NCBI GenBank assembly: GCA_036311245.1
Contig: JAXJQH010000013.1
Span: forward strand, 1-33,098
Length of the DNA stretch: 33,098 nt
Direction of reading: 5' to 3'
Origin: SIG578 sp036311245
Lineage (GTDB): Bacteria; Bacillota; Clostridia; Oscillospirales; Ruminococcaceae
A model generated the notes under the pieces. The model made no database searches. It had not been told where the DNA came from and was given only the letters and a program-made list of their open reading frames with translations. Position numbers and translations under genes: made by a program. Position 1 is the stretch's first letter, and each line of letters starts with the position of its first letter. Shown piece by piece: positions 1-7,689 of the stretch.

Positions 1-627
1 ATTTACATTATCGACCTTCAGAAGACCGTTAAATGTCTTGAAAAGGCCTATATGTTTATCCGTGATGTTGCCGCAGAGGGCGGCGAGGTACTCTTTGTTG
101 GTACCAAAAAGCAGGCTCAGGATTCCATTAAGGAAGAGGCTATCCGTGCAGAGGCTCATTTTGTAAATGCCCGTTGGCTCGGCGGTATGATGACCAACTT
201 CAAAACCATTCGCAGAAGAATTGCTCGTCTTGAGCAGCTTCGTGCCATGGAAGAGGACGGAACCTTTGATGTTCTCCCCAAGAAGGAAGTTGTTAAGCTT
301 AAGCTCGAAATCGAGAAGCTTGAGAAATTCCTCGGCGGCATCAAAGATATGAAGAAGCTCCCCGGAGCACTCTTTGTTGTTGACCCCAAGAAGGAAAAAA
401 TCGCAGTTTCCGAGGCTAAGAAGCTTGGTATCCCCGTTGTTGCAATCGTTGACACCAACTGCGATCCCGATGAGATCGATTATGTTATCCCCGGTAACGA
501 CGATGCTATCCGCGCTGTTAAGCTGATCGCTCAGTCTATGGCTGACGCTATCATTGAGGGCAGACAGGGCGAGGCAAATGCTGCTGAAGAGGCTTCTGAA
601 GAGGCTGCCGAGGCAGACGCTGAATAA
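1..627 (+). CDS. rpsB: 30S ribosomal protein S2 (5'-truncated by window edge)
   Basis: This is ribosomal protein S2 of the small subunit, which binds late on the 30S back and helps S1 dock. The reading frame is open from base 1, so the N-terminal fifth or so lies outside the window. The visible part begins in the family's IYIIDLQKT segment and continues through RDVAAEGG, LFVGTKKQAQ, RWLGGMMTNFKT and the late IPVVAIVDTNCDPD and IDYVIPGNDDAIRA motifs, all diagnostic of S2. The last 20 or so residues are Ala/Glu-rich, a common acidic S2 tail. It lies 75 bases before tsf in the usual rpsB-tsf order, with a hairpin between them. A start at the internal ATG at 52 would cut the conserved fold and is not the real one. 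Confidence 0.97.
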   Translation: MYIIDLQKTVKCLEKAYMFIRDVAAEGGEVLFVGTKKQAQDSIKEEAIRAEAHFVNARWLGGMMTNFKTIRRRIARLEQLRAMEEDGTFDVLPKKEVVKLKLEIEKLEKFLGGIKDMKKLPGALFVVDPKKEKIAVSEAKKLGIPVVAIVDTNCDPDEIDYVIPGNDDAIRAVKLIAQSMADAIIEGRQGEANAAEEASEEAAEADAE

Positions 628-637
628 TTTTAAAAAA

Positions 638-670
638 TCAGCCTTCTTTGCGTTACGCCTTGAAGGCTGA
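638..670 (+). promoter_or_regulatory. Intercistronic hairpin between rpsB and tsf
   Basis: A 9-bp perfect stem (TCAGCCTTC at 638-646 with GAAGGCTGA at 662-670) encloses a small GCG/CGC inner stem. It is followed by AACTTTAAAA and not by a clean U-tract, so it is at best a partial terminator. A role in lowering or processing tsf mRNA relative to rpsB is inference. Confidence 0.5.
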
Positions 671-702
671 AACTTTAAAACCTATTATAGGAGGAAATAA
701 TT

Positions 703-1611
703 ATGGCTTTTACAGCAAATGACGTTAAGACTCTCCGAGAGAGAACCGGATGCGGTATGATGGACTGCAAAAAGGCTCTTACCGAGTCTAACGGAGATAT
801 GGACAAAGCAATCGAGTTCCTTCGCGAAAAGGGACTTGCCGCTGTAGCTAAGAAATCCGGCAGAATTGCTGCCGAGGGTCTTGTTTACGGTGTTGTTGAT
901 ACCGACAAAAAGGTTGGCGCTCTTATCGAGGTCAACTCCGAGACTGACTTTGTTGCAAAAAATCAGGATTTCATTGATTTTGTTGAGCAGTGCGCTAAAA
1001 CTGTTATCGCCGAAAATCCCGCTGATGTTGATGCTCTTTTAAATGTTAAGGCATTTGGCAGCGAGGAGACTGTTGCTGCAGTTCTGCAGGAGAAGGTTCT
1101 CACCATCGGTGAAAACCTCAAAATCCGTCGTTTTGCTCGTATGGAGGGTGACCTTGTTACCTACATTCACGGAAACGGCCGTATCGGCGTTATCTGCAAG
1201 TTCAACACCGATGTAGCAGACAAAGAAGGCTTTGCTGCTTACACCAAGGATATCGCTATGCAGATTGCTGCTGCTAACCCCCAGTATTTAGGCAGAGCTG
1301 ATGTTCCCTCTGAGACCATTGAGAAGGAAAAGGAAATCCTCACCGCTCAGGCTCTCAACGAGGGCAAGCCTGCTAACATTGCCGAGAAAATGGTTATGGG
1401 CAGAATCAACAAGTATTATAAAGAAGTTTGCCTTACTGAGCAGGAGTTCGTTAAAGACGGCGACCTCACCATCACCAAGTATACCGACAAGGTTGCAAAA
1501 GAGCTTGGTGGAAGCATTGCTATCGAGGCTTTTGCTCGTTTTGAAAAGGGCGAGGGTCTTGAAAAGAGAAACGACAACTTTGCTGACGAAGTTGCAAATA
1601 TGGTTAAATAA
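703..1611 (+). CDS. tsf: Translation elongation factor Ts
   Basis: EF-Ts is the cytosolic nucleotide exchange factor that ejects GDP from EF-Tu. The 302-residue product is close to the usual length of 280-310. The N-terminal UBA-like region (residues 1-55) carries the hallmark TGCGMMDCKKAL, and the core begins with EVNSETDFVAKN (about residues 77-88), the family's second signature, which contacts EF-Tu. The later part holds the KILxAQAxNEGKP-like and KMVMGRINKYYKE segments typical of EF-Ts. The start is set by a strong AGGAGG 8 bases upstream of ATG. It follows rpsB and ends at a strong terminator, so the pair forms the end of an operon. The stop codon is followed within 20 bases by the terminator stem. 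Confidence 0.98.
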   Translation: MAFTANDVKTLRERTGCGMMDCKKALTESNGDMDKAIEFLREKGLAAVAKKSGRIAAEGLVYGVVDTDKKVGALIEVNSETDFVAKNQDFIDFVEQCAKTVIAENPADVDALLNVKAFGSEETVAAVLQEKVLTIGENLKIRRFARMEGDLVTYIHGNGRIGVICKFNTDVADKEGFAAYTKDIAMQIAAANPQYLGRADVPSETIEKEKEILTAQALNEGKPANIAEKMVMGRINKYYKEVCLTEQEFVKDGDLTITKYTDKVAKELGGSIAIEAFARFEKGEGLEKRNDNFADEVANMVK

Positions 1612-1622
1612 GCTAAAAGCTT

Positions 1623-1652
1623 AAAAAAGCCACCCGAGAGGGTGGCTTTTTT
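1623..1652. terminator. Bidirectional intrinsic terminator after tsf
   Basis: GCCACCC (1629-1635), GAGA loop, GGGTGGC (1640-1646), with six A before and six T after. The symmetric A/T flanks let the same hairpin end tsf transcription from the left and ABC-transporter transcription from the right (stop codon at 1668). Confidence 0.93.
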
Positions 1653-1667
1653 GTTTTGTTTTATAAT

Positions 1668-3386
1668 TTAATCTTCTTCTCTGAACTGCTGCTCATAGAG
1701 ATTGGCATAGGTGCCATTTTCAAGGAGGAGCTTATTGTGCGAGCCGCGCTCCTCTATTTTGCCATCAGAAATAACGATTATTTCATCAGCATTCTTGACG
1801 GTTGAAAGTCTGTGAGCGACAATAAGAGTAGTTCTACCCTCGCAGAGCTTATCAAACTCGCTCTGGATAAGGATTTCTGTTGTATTATCAAGGGCGCTTG
1901 TTGCCTCATCAAGAATCAGTATTGCGGGATTTTTAAGGAAAATTCGCGCAATGGAAATTCTCTGTTTCTGTCCGCCCGAGAGCTTGACTCCCCTCTCGCC
2001 TATCTGCGAATCGTATCCATCGGGTAGTGACATGATATAATCGTGAATTTCCGCTTTCTTTGCAGCCTCTATCATTTCCTCTTCAGTAGCATCTACCCTG
2101 CCATACATAATATTTTCACGCAAAGTGCCGTTAAAGAGAAATACATCCTGCTGAACAATTCCGATATTATCGCGAAGTGAGTCGAGGGTAATATTGCGAA
2201 TATCGACACCATCAATCTTTATACTTCCCTCGTTTATGGGGTAAAAGCGAGGGATAAGGTGGCAGATGGTTGTTTTGCCGCCGCCCGAGGGACCTACAAA
2301 TGCCGTTTTACTTCCCTCCTTTATTTTAAACGAAATATCTTTTAGCACCAGCTCTGAGGTTTTATAGGCAAAGCTTACATTTTCAAACTCTATATTGCCC
2401 TTTACATTTGATATGGGCGCAGCCTCGGGACGCTCCTCTTCCTCTTTTTCATCCATAATTTCAAGAAATCTTCCAAATCCCGTCGAAGCATTCTGATACT
2501 GCTCCATAAAGTTTGAAAGCGTCATAACAGGGCCGATAAAGAGATTTATTGAAATAATAAATGAAGAATAGTCACCAAAATTAATTTCATTATTATAAAG
2601 GAACAAGCCACCTGCGATAAGAACGATGATATTGAAAATATCGGTTACAAAGTTGGTGCTGGAAAAGAATTTTCCCATCGCATCATATGCAACCTTGCGT
2701 GCGCGGATCAGTCTGTCATTTCCCTGCTCGAATTTTTCTATTTCGGTGTCGATATTATTAAACGCTTTAGTTACACGAATACCCGTTATGCTGCTTTCAA
2801 CGGCAGCGGATATCTGAGCCACGCTTTTGCGGCTTTCCATAAATGCCACGTGCATTTTCTTTCTGAAAAAATATGCGGCCGCGCCAAGTAGCGGAACGCA
2901 GACAAAAACAATCAGCGTGAGCTCAACATTGATGCTTAAAAGGTATCCAAACGAAGCGAAGACCATAATTCCCGAGATAAGCAGATTTTCGGGACCGTGG
3001 TGGGCGAGTTCGGAAATATCAGCAAGGTCACTTGTCAGGCGGGACATTATTTTACCCGTTTCATTTTCATCAAAAAAAACAAACGGGAGCTTTTGCAGCT
3101 TTTTAAACATATCAAGCCGCATTTGCGCCTGCATATTTATTCCTATTATATGCCCGTAGTACTGAACGAAATAACGAAGCAGCATCCTTATAAAATAGAT
3201 AACAAACAGCGCAATACCGAAAATTATTATCATTCTGATATTTTTATTCGGAATATAATCATTGAGCATATTTCGGGTTACCACAGGATAAACCATTGCA
3301 AGCACCGAAATGAGCAGTGACGCCAGCATATCAAGCGCAAAAAGCTTTTTATGCGGCCTGTAGTAAGCAACAAATCTTTTAAGCAT
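1668..3386 (-). CDS. ABC half-exporter (fused membrane and ATPase domains)
   Basis: A 572-residue half-transporter of the MsbA/LmrA/BmrA-type exporter class, expected to dimerise in the cell membrane. Residues about 1-300 form the six-helix transmembrane domain; the ATPase domain starts near residue 330. Visible motifs: Walker A GPSGGGKTT (about 365), a Q-loop in IGIVQQDVFLF, signature LSGGQKQR, Walker B ILILDEATSALD and the switch histidine in VAHRLS. The substrate cannot be told: drug, lipid and peptide exporters share this layout. The start ATG shares one base with the stop of the preceding small gene (TGATG), so translation is probably coupled, and both use the promoter at 3668-3696. A possible partner half-transporter is not adjacent, so a homodimer is the simplest reading. 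Confidence 0.95.
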   Translation of the reverse strand: MLKRFVAYYRPHKKLFALDMLASLLISVLAMVYPVVTRNMLNDYIPNKNIRMIIIFGIALFVIYFIRMLLRYFVQYYGHIIGINMQAQMRLDMFKKLQKLPFVFFDENETGKIMSRLTSDLADISELAHHGPENLLISGIMVFASFGYLLSINVELTLIVFVCVPLLGAAAYFFRKKMHVAFMESRKSVAQISAAVESSITGIRVTKAFNNIDTEIEKFEQGNDRLIRARKVAYDAMGKFFSSTNFVTDIFNIIVLIAGGLFLYNNEINFGDYSSFIISINLFIGPVMTLSNFMEQYQNASTGFGRFLEIMDEKEEEERPEAAPISNVKGNIEFENVSFAYKTSELVLKDISFKIKEGSKTAFVGPSGGGKTTICHLIPRFYPINEGSIKIDGVDIRNITLDSLRDNIGIVQQDVFLFNGTLRENIMYGRVDATEEEMIEAAKKAEIHDYIMSLPDGYDSQIGERGVKLSGGQKQRISIARIFLKNPAILILDEATSALDNTTEILIQSEFDKLCEGRTTLIVAHRLSTVKNADEIIVISDGKIEERGSHNKLLLENGTYANLYEQQFREED

Positions 3387-3637
3387 CAGCCTTTAAGCCC
3401 CCTCGCCTGTCTATCCATATCCTCGACAACGACATCGAAAATTTCGCCAAGAGATGCGCAATATTTAAGCACATCCCAAGGCTCATTGGTGTGAAAATGG
3501 ATTTTTATAAGCTCATCGTCACCTGCGGCGATAAGGCAGTCACCCTTGAAATTTGCTCTGAAATAGGCATCTATTGCGTCCTCATCAAGGCCCTCACCCT
3601 CAATAAGAAGCTGTGTGTCATATCTGTAATCAAGCAT
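3386..3637 (-). CDS. Stand-alone FakA/YloV C-terminal-like domain protein
   Basis: An 83-residue protein with the pattern of part of the C-terminal region of fatty-acid kinase FakA (YloV, DAK family): YRYDTQLLIEG at residues 3-13, a GDCLIAAGDDELIKIHFHTN block at about 31-50, and LGEIFDVVVEDM near the end. In full FakA (about 550 residues) these follow a nucleotide-binding DhaL domain; here there is no kinase part, so it cannot be a kinase alone. Family knowledge suggests a ligand- or partner-binding role, but none is proven. The start is supported by AAAGGAG 9 bases upstream. It is the first gene of a two-gene operon with the ABC exporter and overlaps it by one base. Function unknown; a link to lipid or membrane export is inference. 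Confidence 0.7.
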   Translation of the reverse strand: MLDYRYDTQLLIEGEGLDEDAIDAYFRANFKGDCLIAAGDDELIKIHFHTNEPWDVLKYCASLGEIFDVVVEDMDRQARGLKG

Positions 3638-3667
3638 TAAAATTTCTCCTTTTTAAAGAAAGCAATT

Positions 3668-3696
3668 ATTATACCATATTATGTCTGTAAATTCAA
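3668..3696 (-). promoter_or_regulatory. Sigma-A promoter for the FakA-like/ABC operon
   Basis: On the minus strand, TTGAAT at 3691-3696 and TATAAT at 3668-3673 with a 17-base spacer. It sits directly behind the T-tract of the tyrS terminator, and the predicted transcript starts about 20 bases before the start codon. Confidence 0.82.
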
Positions 3697-3698
3697 GC

Positions 3699-3734
3699 AA
3701 AAAGGGGGGGCAGCAGATTTTATCTGCTGCCACC
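3699..3734 (-). terminator. Intrinsic terminator of the thrS-thioesterase-tyrS operon
   Basis: A 10-bp stem (3709-3718 with 3722-3731, three-base loop), extendable with one mismatch, followed on the minus strand by a C-run and TTTTT. It lies 6 bases after the tyrS stop codon. Confidence 0.85.
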
Positions 3735-3740
3735 TTCATT

Positions 3741-4964
3741 TTATTTAATGATAGCTCTGTGGAAAACCTTTTTACCCTTTTTAATTTTAACTCCACCGCC
3801 AAGAGCATCTTTTGAGATAACGGCATTTATAGCGGTTACCTTTTCACCGTCTACCGAAACGCCGCCCTGCTCGATAAGTCTTCTGGCTTCGCCTCGGCTG
3901 CTTGCGAGCGAGCAGGCAATCATAAGGTCAATAATACCCATTCCGTCTGCCGAAACATCGCCGTCTGCAAGCTCGGTGGTGGGCATATTGGCATCGTCAC
4001 CCTCGCCTGAGAAGAGCGAGCGGGAAACCTCTTTTGCCTTTTCGGCTTCCTCTTTGCCGTGAACAAGCGCGGTAAGCTCATAGGCGAGGATTTCCTTTTT
4101 CTCGTTAATGCGGCTGTCTTCCCATTTTTCCATTTCCTCGATTTCCTCAATAGGAATAAAGGTGAGCATTCTGATGCATTTCATAACATCAGCATCGTCA
4201 ACATTACGCCAATACTGATAGAACTCGAAGGGAGAGGTCTTATTAGGATCAAGCCAGACAGCGCCGCTGGCGGTCTTACCCATCTTTTTGCCCTCACTAT
4301 TCATAAGTAGAGTGATGGTCATAGCATAGGCATCGTCACCAGTTTTACGGCGGATAAGGTCGGTACCGGCGAGCATATTGCTCCACTGGTCGTCACCGCC
4401 GAACTGCATATTACAGCCGTAATTTTGGTGCAGATAATAAAAGTCATATGCCTGCATTATCATATAGTTAAATTCAAGGAAGCTAAGTCCCTTTTCCATT
4501 CTTTGCTTATAGCACTCGGCTCTCAGCATATTATTAACCGAGAAGCAGGCGCCGACATCGCGAAGTAGCTCAACATAGTTAAGCTTTAAAAGCCAATCGG
4601 CATTATTTACCATAATAGCCTTATCTTCGCCAAATTCAATAAAGCGCTCCATCTGCTTTTTAAAGCAGTCGCAGTTGTGCTGGATTGTTTCGGCTGTCAT
4701 CATAGAGCGCATATCGGTTCTGCCCGAAGGGTCACCTACATGGCCTGTGCCGCCGCCAATGAGTACGACGGGGCGGTTGCCTGCAAGCTGCAATCTTTTC
4801 ATTAAGCAAAGTGCCATAAAATGACCGACGTGAAGCGAATCGGCAGTGGGGTCAAAGCCGATATAGAACTTAGCTCCGCCGTTATTGATAAGGTCGCGGA
4901 TTTCGGTTTCATCGGTTACCTGCGCGATAAGACCGCGGGCAACAAGTTCTTCATAAATTTTCAT
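3741..4964 (-). CDS. tyrS: Tyrosyl-tRNA synthetase
   Basis: A class I synthetase that charges tRNA-Tyr in the cytosol; 407 residues. The N-terminal Rossmann domain shows YIGFDPTADSLHVGHF, where HVGH is the HIGH motif, and GGDDQWSNM for tyrosine recognition. KKMGKT is the KMSKS-loop equivalent in the common TyrRS form. A C-terminal S4 RNA-binding domain follows (about residues 340-400, IACSLASSRGEARRLI). The start chosen is the ATG at 4964, preceded by GGAGG with five A's; a longer frame adds ten residues but has no ribosome binding site and departs from the family N-terminus. It is the last gene of an operon behind the acyl-ACP thioesterase, 37 bases away, with no T-box before it. Confidence 0.97.
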   Translation of the reverse strand: MKIYEELVARGLIAQVTDETEIRDLINNGGAKFYIGFDPTADSLHVGHFMALCLMKRLQLAGNRPVVLIGGGTGHVGDPSGRTDMRSMMTAETIQHNCDCFKKQMERFIEFGEDKAIMVNNADWLLKLNYVELLRDVGACFSVNNMLRAECYKQRMEKGLSFLEFNYMIMQAYDFYYLHQNYGCNMQFGGDDQWSNMLAGTDLIRRKTGDDAYAMTITLLMNSEGKKMGKTASGAVWLDPNKTSPFEFYQYWRNVDDADVMKCIRMLTFIPIEEIEEMEKWEDSRINEKKEILAYELTALVHGKEEAEKAKEVSRSLFSGEGDDANMPTTELADGDVSADGMGIIDLMIACSLASSRGEARRLIEQGGVSVDGEKVTAINAVISKDALGGGVKIKKGKKVFHRAIIK

Positions 4965-5001
4965 TTTTTCCTCCAAAGCATTTATATATCGCAATAAAAC
5001 A

Positions 5002-5718
5002 CTAATTTAAGCCAATAGCACACGAAAACATTTTTTCTCCGCCCTCGCTAATGCCTTTTGCAAGCACTCCTGTTTCATTTTGCTGCAAAAACAATGAAAC
5101 ACGATTTCCCTTTTGAATTTCTCTGTGGAAATCTATCTGAAAATTACGGATAGTGTGTTTCTGCATCTCGAGTGCATTTAAAACATAATCTGCATATCTT
5201 ATGTTATTGACATGTCCGTTTCTATCAAAGTCACAAAAGGCAGGGCTTATTTCGCAGGCGGCAGTTTCAGATGTAAAGTCCGATACCTTTACAAGCTTCC
5301 CTTCAAACATATGCTCCTCGCAGTATTCCTCCAAAGGATATACATTGCCTGGAGCGACTATGCGGCGTTTAATACTGTCTATAGTCACCCATTCTGACGA
5401 GCCCTTCACTAAAGGATTGCCGTCCATATCTTCTATGAGGTATTCCCTTTGCAGCGTTACCCTGCCTGCGGGAAGAGGCCACGTTTTCACAACCACTCTC
5501 TGATGCTCTTTTATTTCTTTTTCAATCTTGAATTTTACCTTTACTAAGACCCAGAGAAGATTTTTTTCTATCAGCGCCTCAAAGCCTATACCCAATTCAT
5601 TTGCATGCGCGCCCGCCACCTCCTGAAACAAATCAAGCACAGAAGAAGGCTTGATTTGCCCGTAGCAGTCAAAATCCGAGGTGCGCAGCGCAAATGTTTC
5701 GCAGTAAATCTTATTCAT
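5002..5718 (-). CDS. Acyl-ACP thioesterase
   Basis: A 238-residue acyl-ACP thioesterase (family PF01643), related to plant FatA/FatB, which hydrolyses acyl-ACP to free fatty acid in the cytosol. It is built of two hotdog folds: the first covers residues about 1-130 (DFDCYGQIKPSSVLDLFQEV, then WVLVKVKFKIE and WPLPAGRVTLQREYLI), and the second begins at about 145. The second holds the signature DRNGHVNNIRYADY (about 165-178), whose Asn and His are catalytic in the family. It lies 20 bases after thrS and 37 before tyrS, an unexpected place for a lipid enzyme. In anaerobes that cannot beta-oxidise, such enzymes may tune chain length or release fatty acids; which applies here is not visible. Confidence 0.9.
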   Translation of the reverse strand: MNKIYCETFALRTSDFDCYGQIKPSSVLDLFQEVAGAHANELGIGFEALIEKNLLWVLVKVKFKIEKEIKEHQRVVVKTWPLPAGRVTLQREYLIEDMDGNPLVKGSSEWVTIDSIKRRIVAPGNVYPLEEYCEEHMFEGKLVKVSDFTSETAACEISPAFCDFDRNGHVNNIRYADYVLNALEMQKHTIRNFQIDFHREIQKGNRVSLFLQQNETGVLAKGISEGGEKMFSCAIGLN

Positions 5719-5738
5719 ATTCCTGCATCCTTAAAAGC

Positions 5739-7502
5739 TTAAACTCTATCTGCAATTTCCTTATTTATCTTTGCGACAAATTCATCAAGAGTCATAGAAA
5801 CGGTTTGGTCGGTTGCCATATCTCTTACAGAAACGGTCTGAGTTTCAACCTCTTTTGCGCCAATAATAAGCATATAAGGAACTCTATCAACCTGTCTTGC
5901 CTCACGAATCTTATATCCGATTTTCTCGTTTCTGTTATCAAGCTCGCATCTAACCTTATTATCGCGAAGGGTTTCATAAACCTTATTTGCAAAGCTCTCA
6001 TCTACTCCGGGCAAGGTCAGCACCTTTACCTGAGTGGGAGCGAGCCATGCGGGGAATTTACCTGCAAAGTGTTCGGTTAAAATTCCGATAAAGCGCTCTA
6101 TAGAGCCATAGCAAACGCGATGAATCATAATGGGGCGCTGTTTTTCATTATTTTCATCAACATACTCAAGTCCAAAGTTAATAGGCATCTGGAAGTCAAG
6201 CTGAATTGTTCCGCACTGCCAGGTTCTTCCAAGAGAGTCTTCAAGATGGAAGTCAATCTTAGGACCGTAGAATGCGCCGTCACCCTCATTTAAGATATAA
6301 GGCAGGCCGAGCTTTTCAAGAGCATTCTTCAGACCCTCTGTTGCTGCCTCCCAATCCTCATCACTACCCATACTATCCTCGGGGCGGGTGGAAAGCTCAA
6401 CAAAATATTTAAATCCGAATTTCTCGTAAACCTCGTTGATAAGGTGAACAACACCCATAATCTCATCGGTTATCTGTTCGCGGCGCATAAAGATATGCGC
6501 ATCGTCCTGAGTAAAGCAGCGGACACGGAAAAGACCATGAAGAGCGCCCTTTAATTCGTGACGGTGAACTATACCAAGCTCGCCGACACGCAGAGGCAGC
6601 TCGCGATAGCTATGGAGCTGGCTGCGGTAAACCATAACACCGCCGGGGCAGTTCATAGGCTTAATGCAGAAATCCTCATCGTCAATCTTAGTGGCATACA
6701 TATTGTCCTTATAATGATCCCAGTGACCGCTGGTTTCCCAGAGGTGACGATTCATAATAAGCGGTGTGGAAACCTCAACATAGCCGCTTCTTGCGTGAAT
6801 TTCACGCCAATAGTCTATAAGAGCATTTTTAAGCTGCATACCCTTGGGAAGGAAGAAAGGAAATCCCGGTCCCTCATCGCAGAGCATAAAGAGGCCCATC
6901 TCTTTACCGATTTTTCTATGGTCGCGGCGCTCAGCCTCTTCAAGAAGCTTTAAGTATTCATCAAGCTCTTCCTGAGTTCTAAATGCGACACCGTTTATAC
7001 GGGTGAGCATCTTATTGTTTTTATCATTTTTCCAGTAAGCGCCCGACTGCTGAGTAATCTTAAAGGCTTTTAGTGCCTTGGTGTAGCAAAGGTGAGGTCC
7101 GATACACATATCAACATAGTCACCCTGCTGGAAAAAGCTGATTTCAGCATCCTCATCAAGGTCACCAATATGCTCAACCTTATATTTTTCTCCTCTATCC
7201 TGCATGAGCTTTACAGCCTCTTCGCGGGGAAGAATAAAGGGCTTGATAGGAAGATTTTCCTTAACTATCTTGCGCATTTCCTTTTCGATATTGGCAAGGT
7301 CTTCATCAGTAAGCTTGGTGTCGCCTAAATCGACATCATAATAAAAGCCCTTTTCGGTTGCGGGACCGTAACCAAAATCGGCGTGTGGGTACAGGCGGCT
7401 GATAGCCTGAGCCATAATATGAGCTGCAGTATGACGAAGAACCTCAAGCTCTAATTCCTGAGGACATTCCGAAACAGTTCCGTCCTTATAAATAATCTTC
7501 AT
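5739..7502 (-). CDS. thrS: Threonyl-tRNA synthetase lacking the TGS domain
   Basis: A class II synthetase for tRNA-Thr; 587 residues against about 640 in E. coli. The protein starts where the E. coli enzyme has reached about residue 55, so the N-terminal TGS domain is missing. The editing domain is intact, with HTAAH near residue 23 and the YVDMCIGPH segment. The catalytic core shows PMNCPGG, HGLFRVRCFTQDDAHIF (motif 2) and MIHRVCYGSIERFIG (motif 3); the Cys, His, His of the active-site zinc are all present. The C-terminal anticodon-binding domain ends in RVPYMLIIGAKEVE. The ATG at 7502 is preferred, with AGGAAAGGA upstream; a nine-residue extension is unsupported. First gene of the thrS-thioesterase-tyrS operon. 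Confidence 0.96.
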   Translation of the reverse strand: MKIIYKDGTVSECPQELELEVLRHTAAHIMAQAISRLYPHADFGYGPATEKGFYYDVDLGDTKLTDEDLANIEKEMRKIVKENLPIKPFILPREEAVKLMQDRGEKYKVEHIGDLDEDAEISFFQQGDYVDMCIGPHLCYTKALKAFKITQQSGAYWKNDKNNKMLTRINGVAFRTQEELDEYLKLLEEAERRDHRKIGKEMGLFMLCDEGPGFPFFLPKGMQLKNALIDYWREIHARSGYVEVSTPLIMNRHLWETSGHWDHYKDNMYATKIDDEDFCIKPMNCPGGVMVYRSQLHSYRELPLRVGELGIVHRHELKGALHGLFRVRCFTQDDAHIFMRREQITDEIMGVVHLINEVYEKFGFKYFVELSTRPEDSMGSDEDWEAATEGLKNALEKLGLPYILNEGDGAFYGPKIDFHLEDSLGRTWQCGTIQLDFQMPINFGLEYVDENNEKQRPIMIHRVCYGSIERFIGILTEHFAGKFPAWLAPTQVKVLTLPGVDESFANKVYETLRDNKVRCELDNRNEKIGYKIREARQVDRVPYMLIIGAKEVETQTVSVRDMATDQTVSMTLDEFVAKINKEIADRV

Positions 7503-7547
7503 ATTGGTAGATTCCTTTCCTTTCGGCAAAAGCCACTATATGATACC

Positions 7548-7576
7548 ATTATAAGCCTTTTTTTATTAGAAATCAA
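7548..7576 (-). promoter_or_regulatory. Sigma-A promoter of the thrS operon
   Basis: Minus-strand TTGATT (7571-7576) and TATAAT (7548-7553) with a 17-base spacer. The leader to the thrS start is only about 40 bases, too short for a T-box, which is the usual control of thrS and tyrS in Firmicutes. Confidence 0.85.
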
Positions 7577-7650
7577 GACACACAAGCGCTGATTTTACTT
7601 TTTTTAACAAATTTACGATGTGTTTTAAGATTTTTCGAAAGATATTATGT

Positions 7651-7688
7651 AAAAAAGGCTGACAGAGCGTTTGCTCTGTCAGCCTTTT
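7651..7688 (-). terminator. Intrinsic terminator of cysK
   Basis: A 12-bp perfect stem (7657-7668 with 7673-7684, four-base loop) with six T's after it on the minus strand. It begins 2-6 bases past the cysK stop. A-rich and T-rich flanks make it nearly symmetric, but nothing approaches from the left. Confidence 0.93.
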
Positions 7689-7689
7689 A

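Noticed and set aside
1301..1624. 107-codon second frame inside tsf
   Set aside because: Same-strand shadow of the EF-Ts gene with no ribosome binding site.
5694..6080. 128-codon plus-strand frame opposite thrS
   Set aside because: Antisense to conserved thrS sequence whose motifs are unambiguous; no supporting start.
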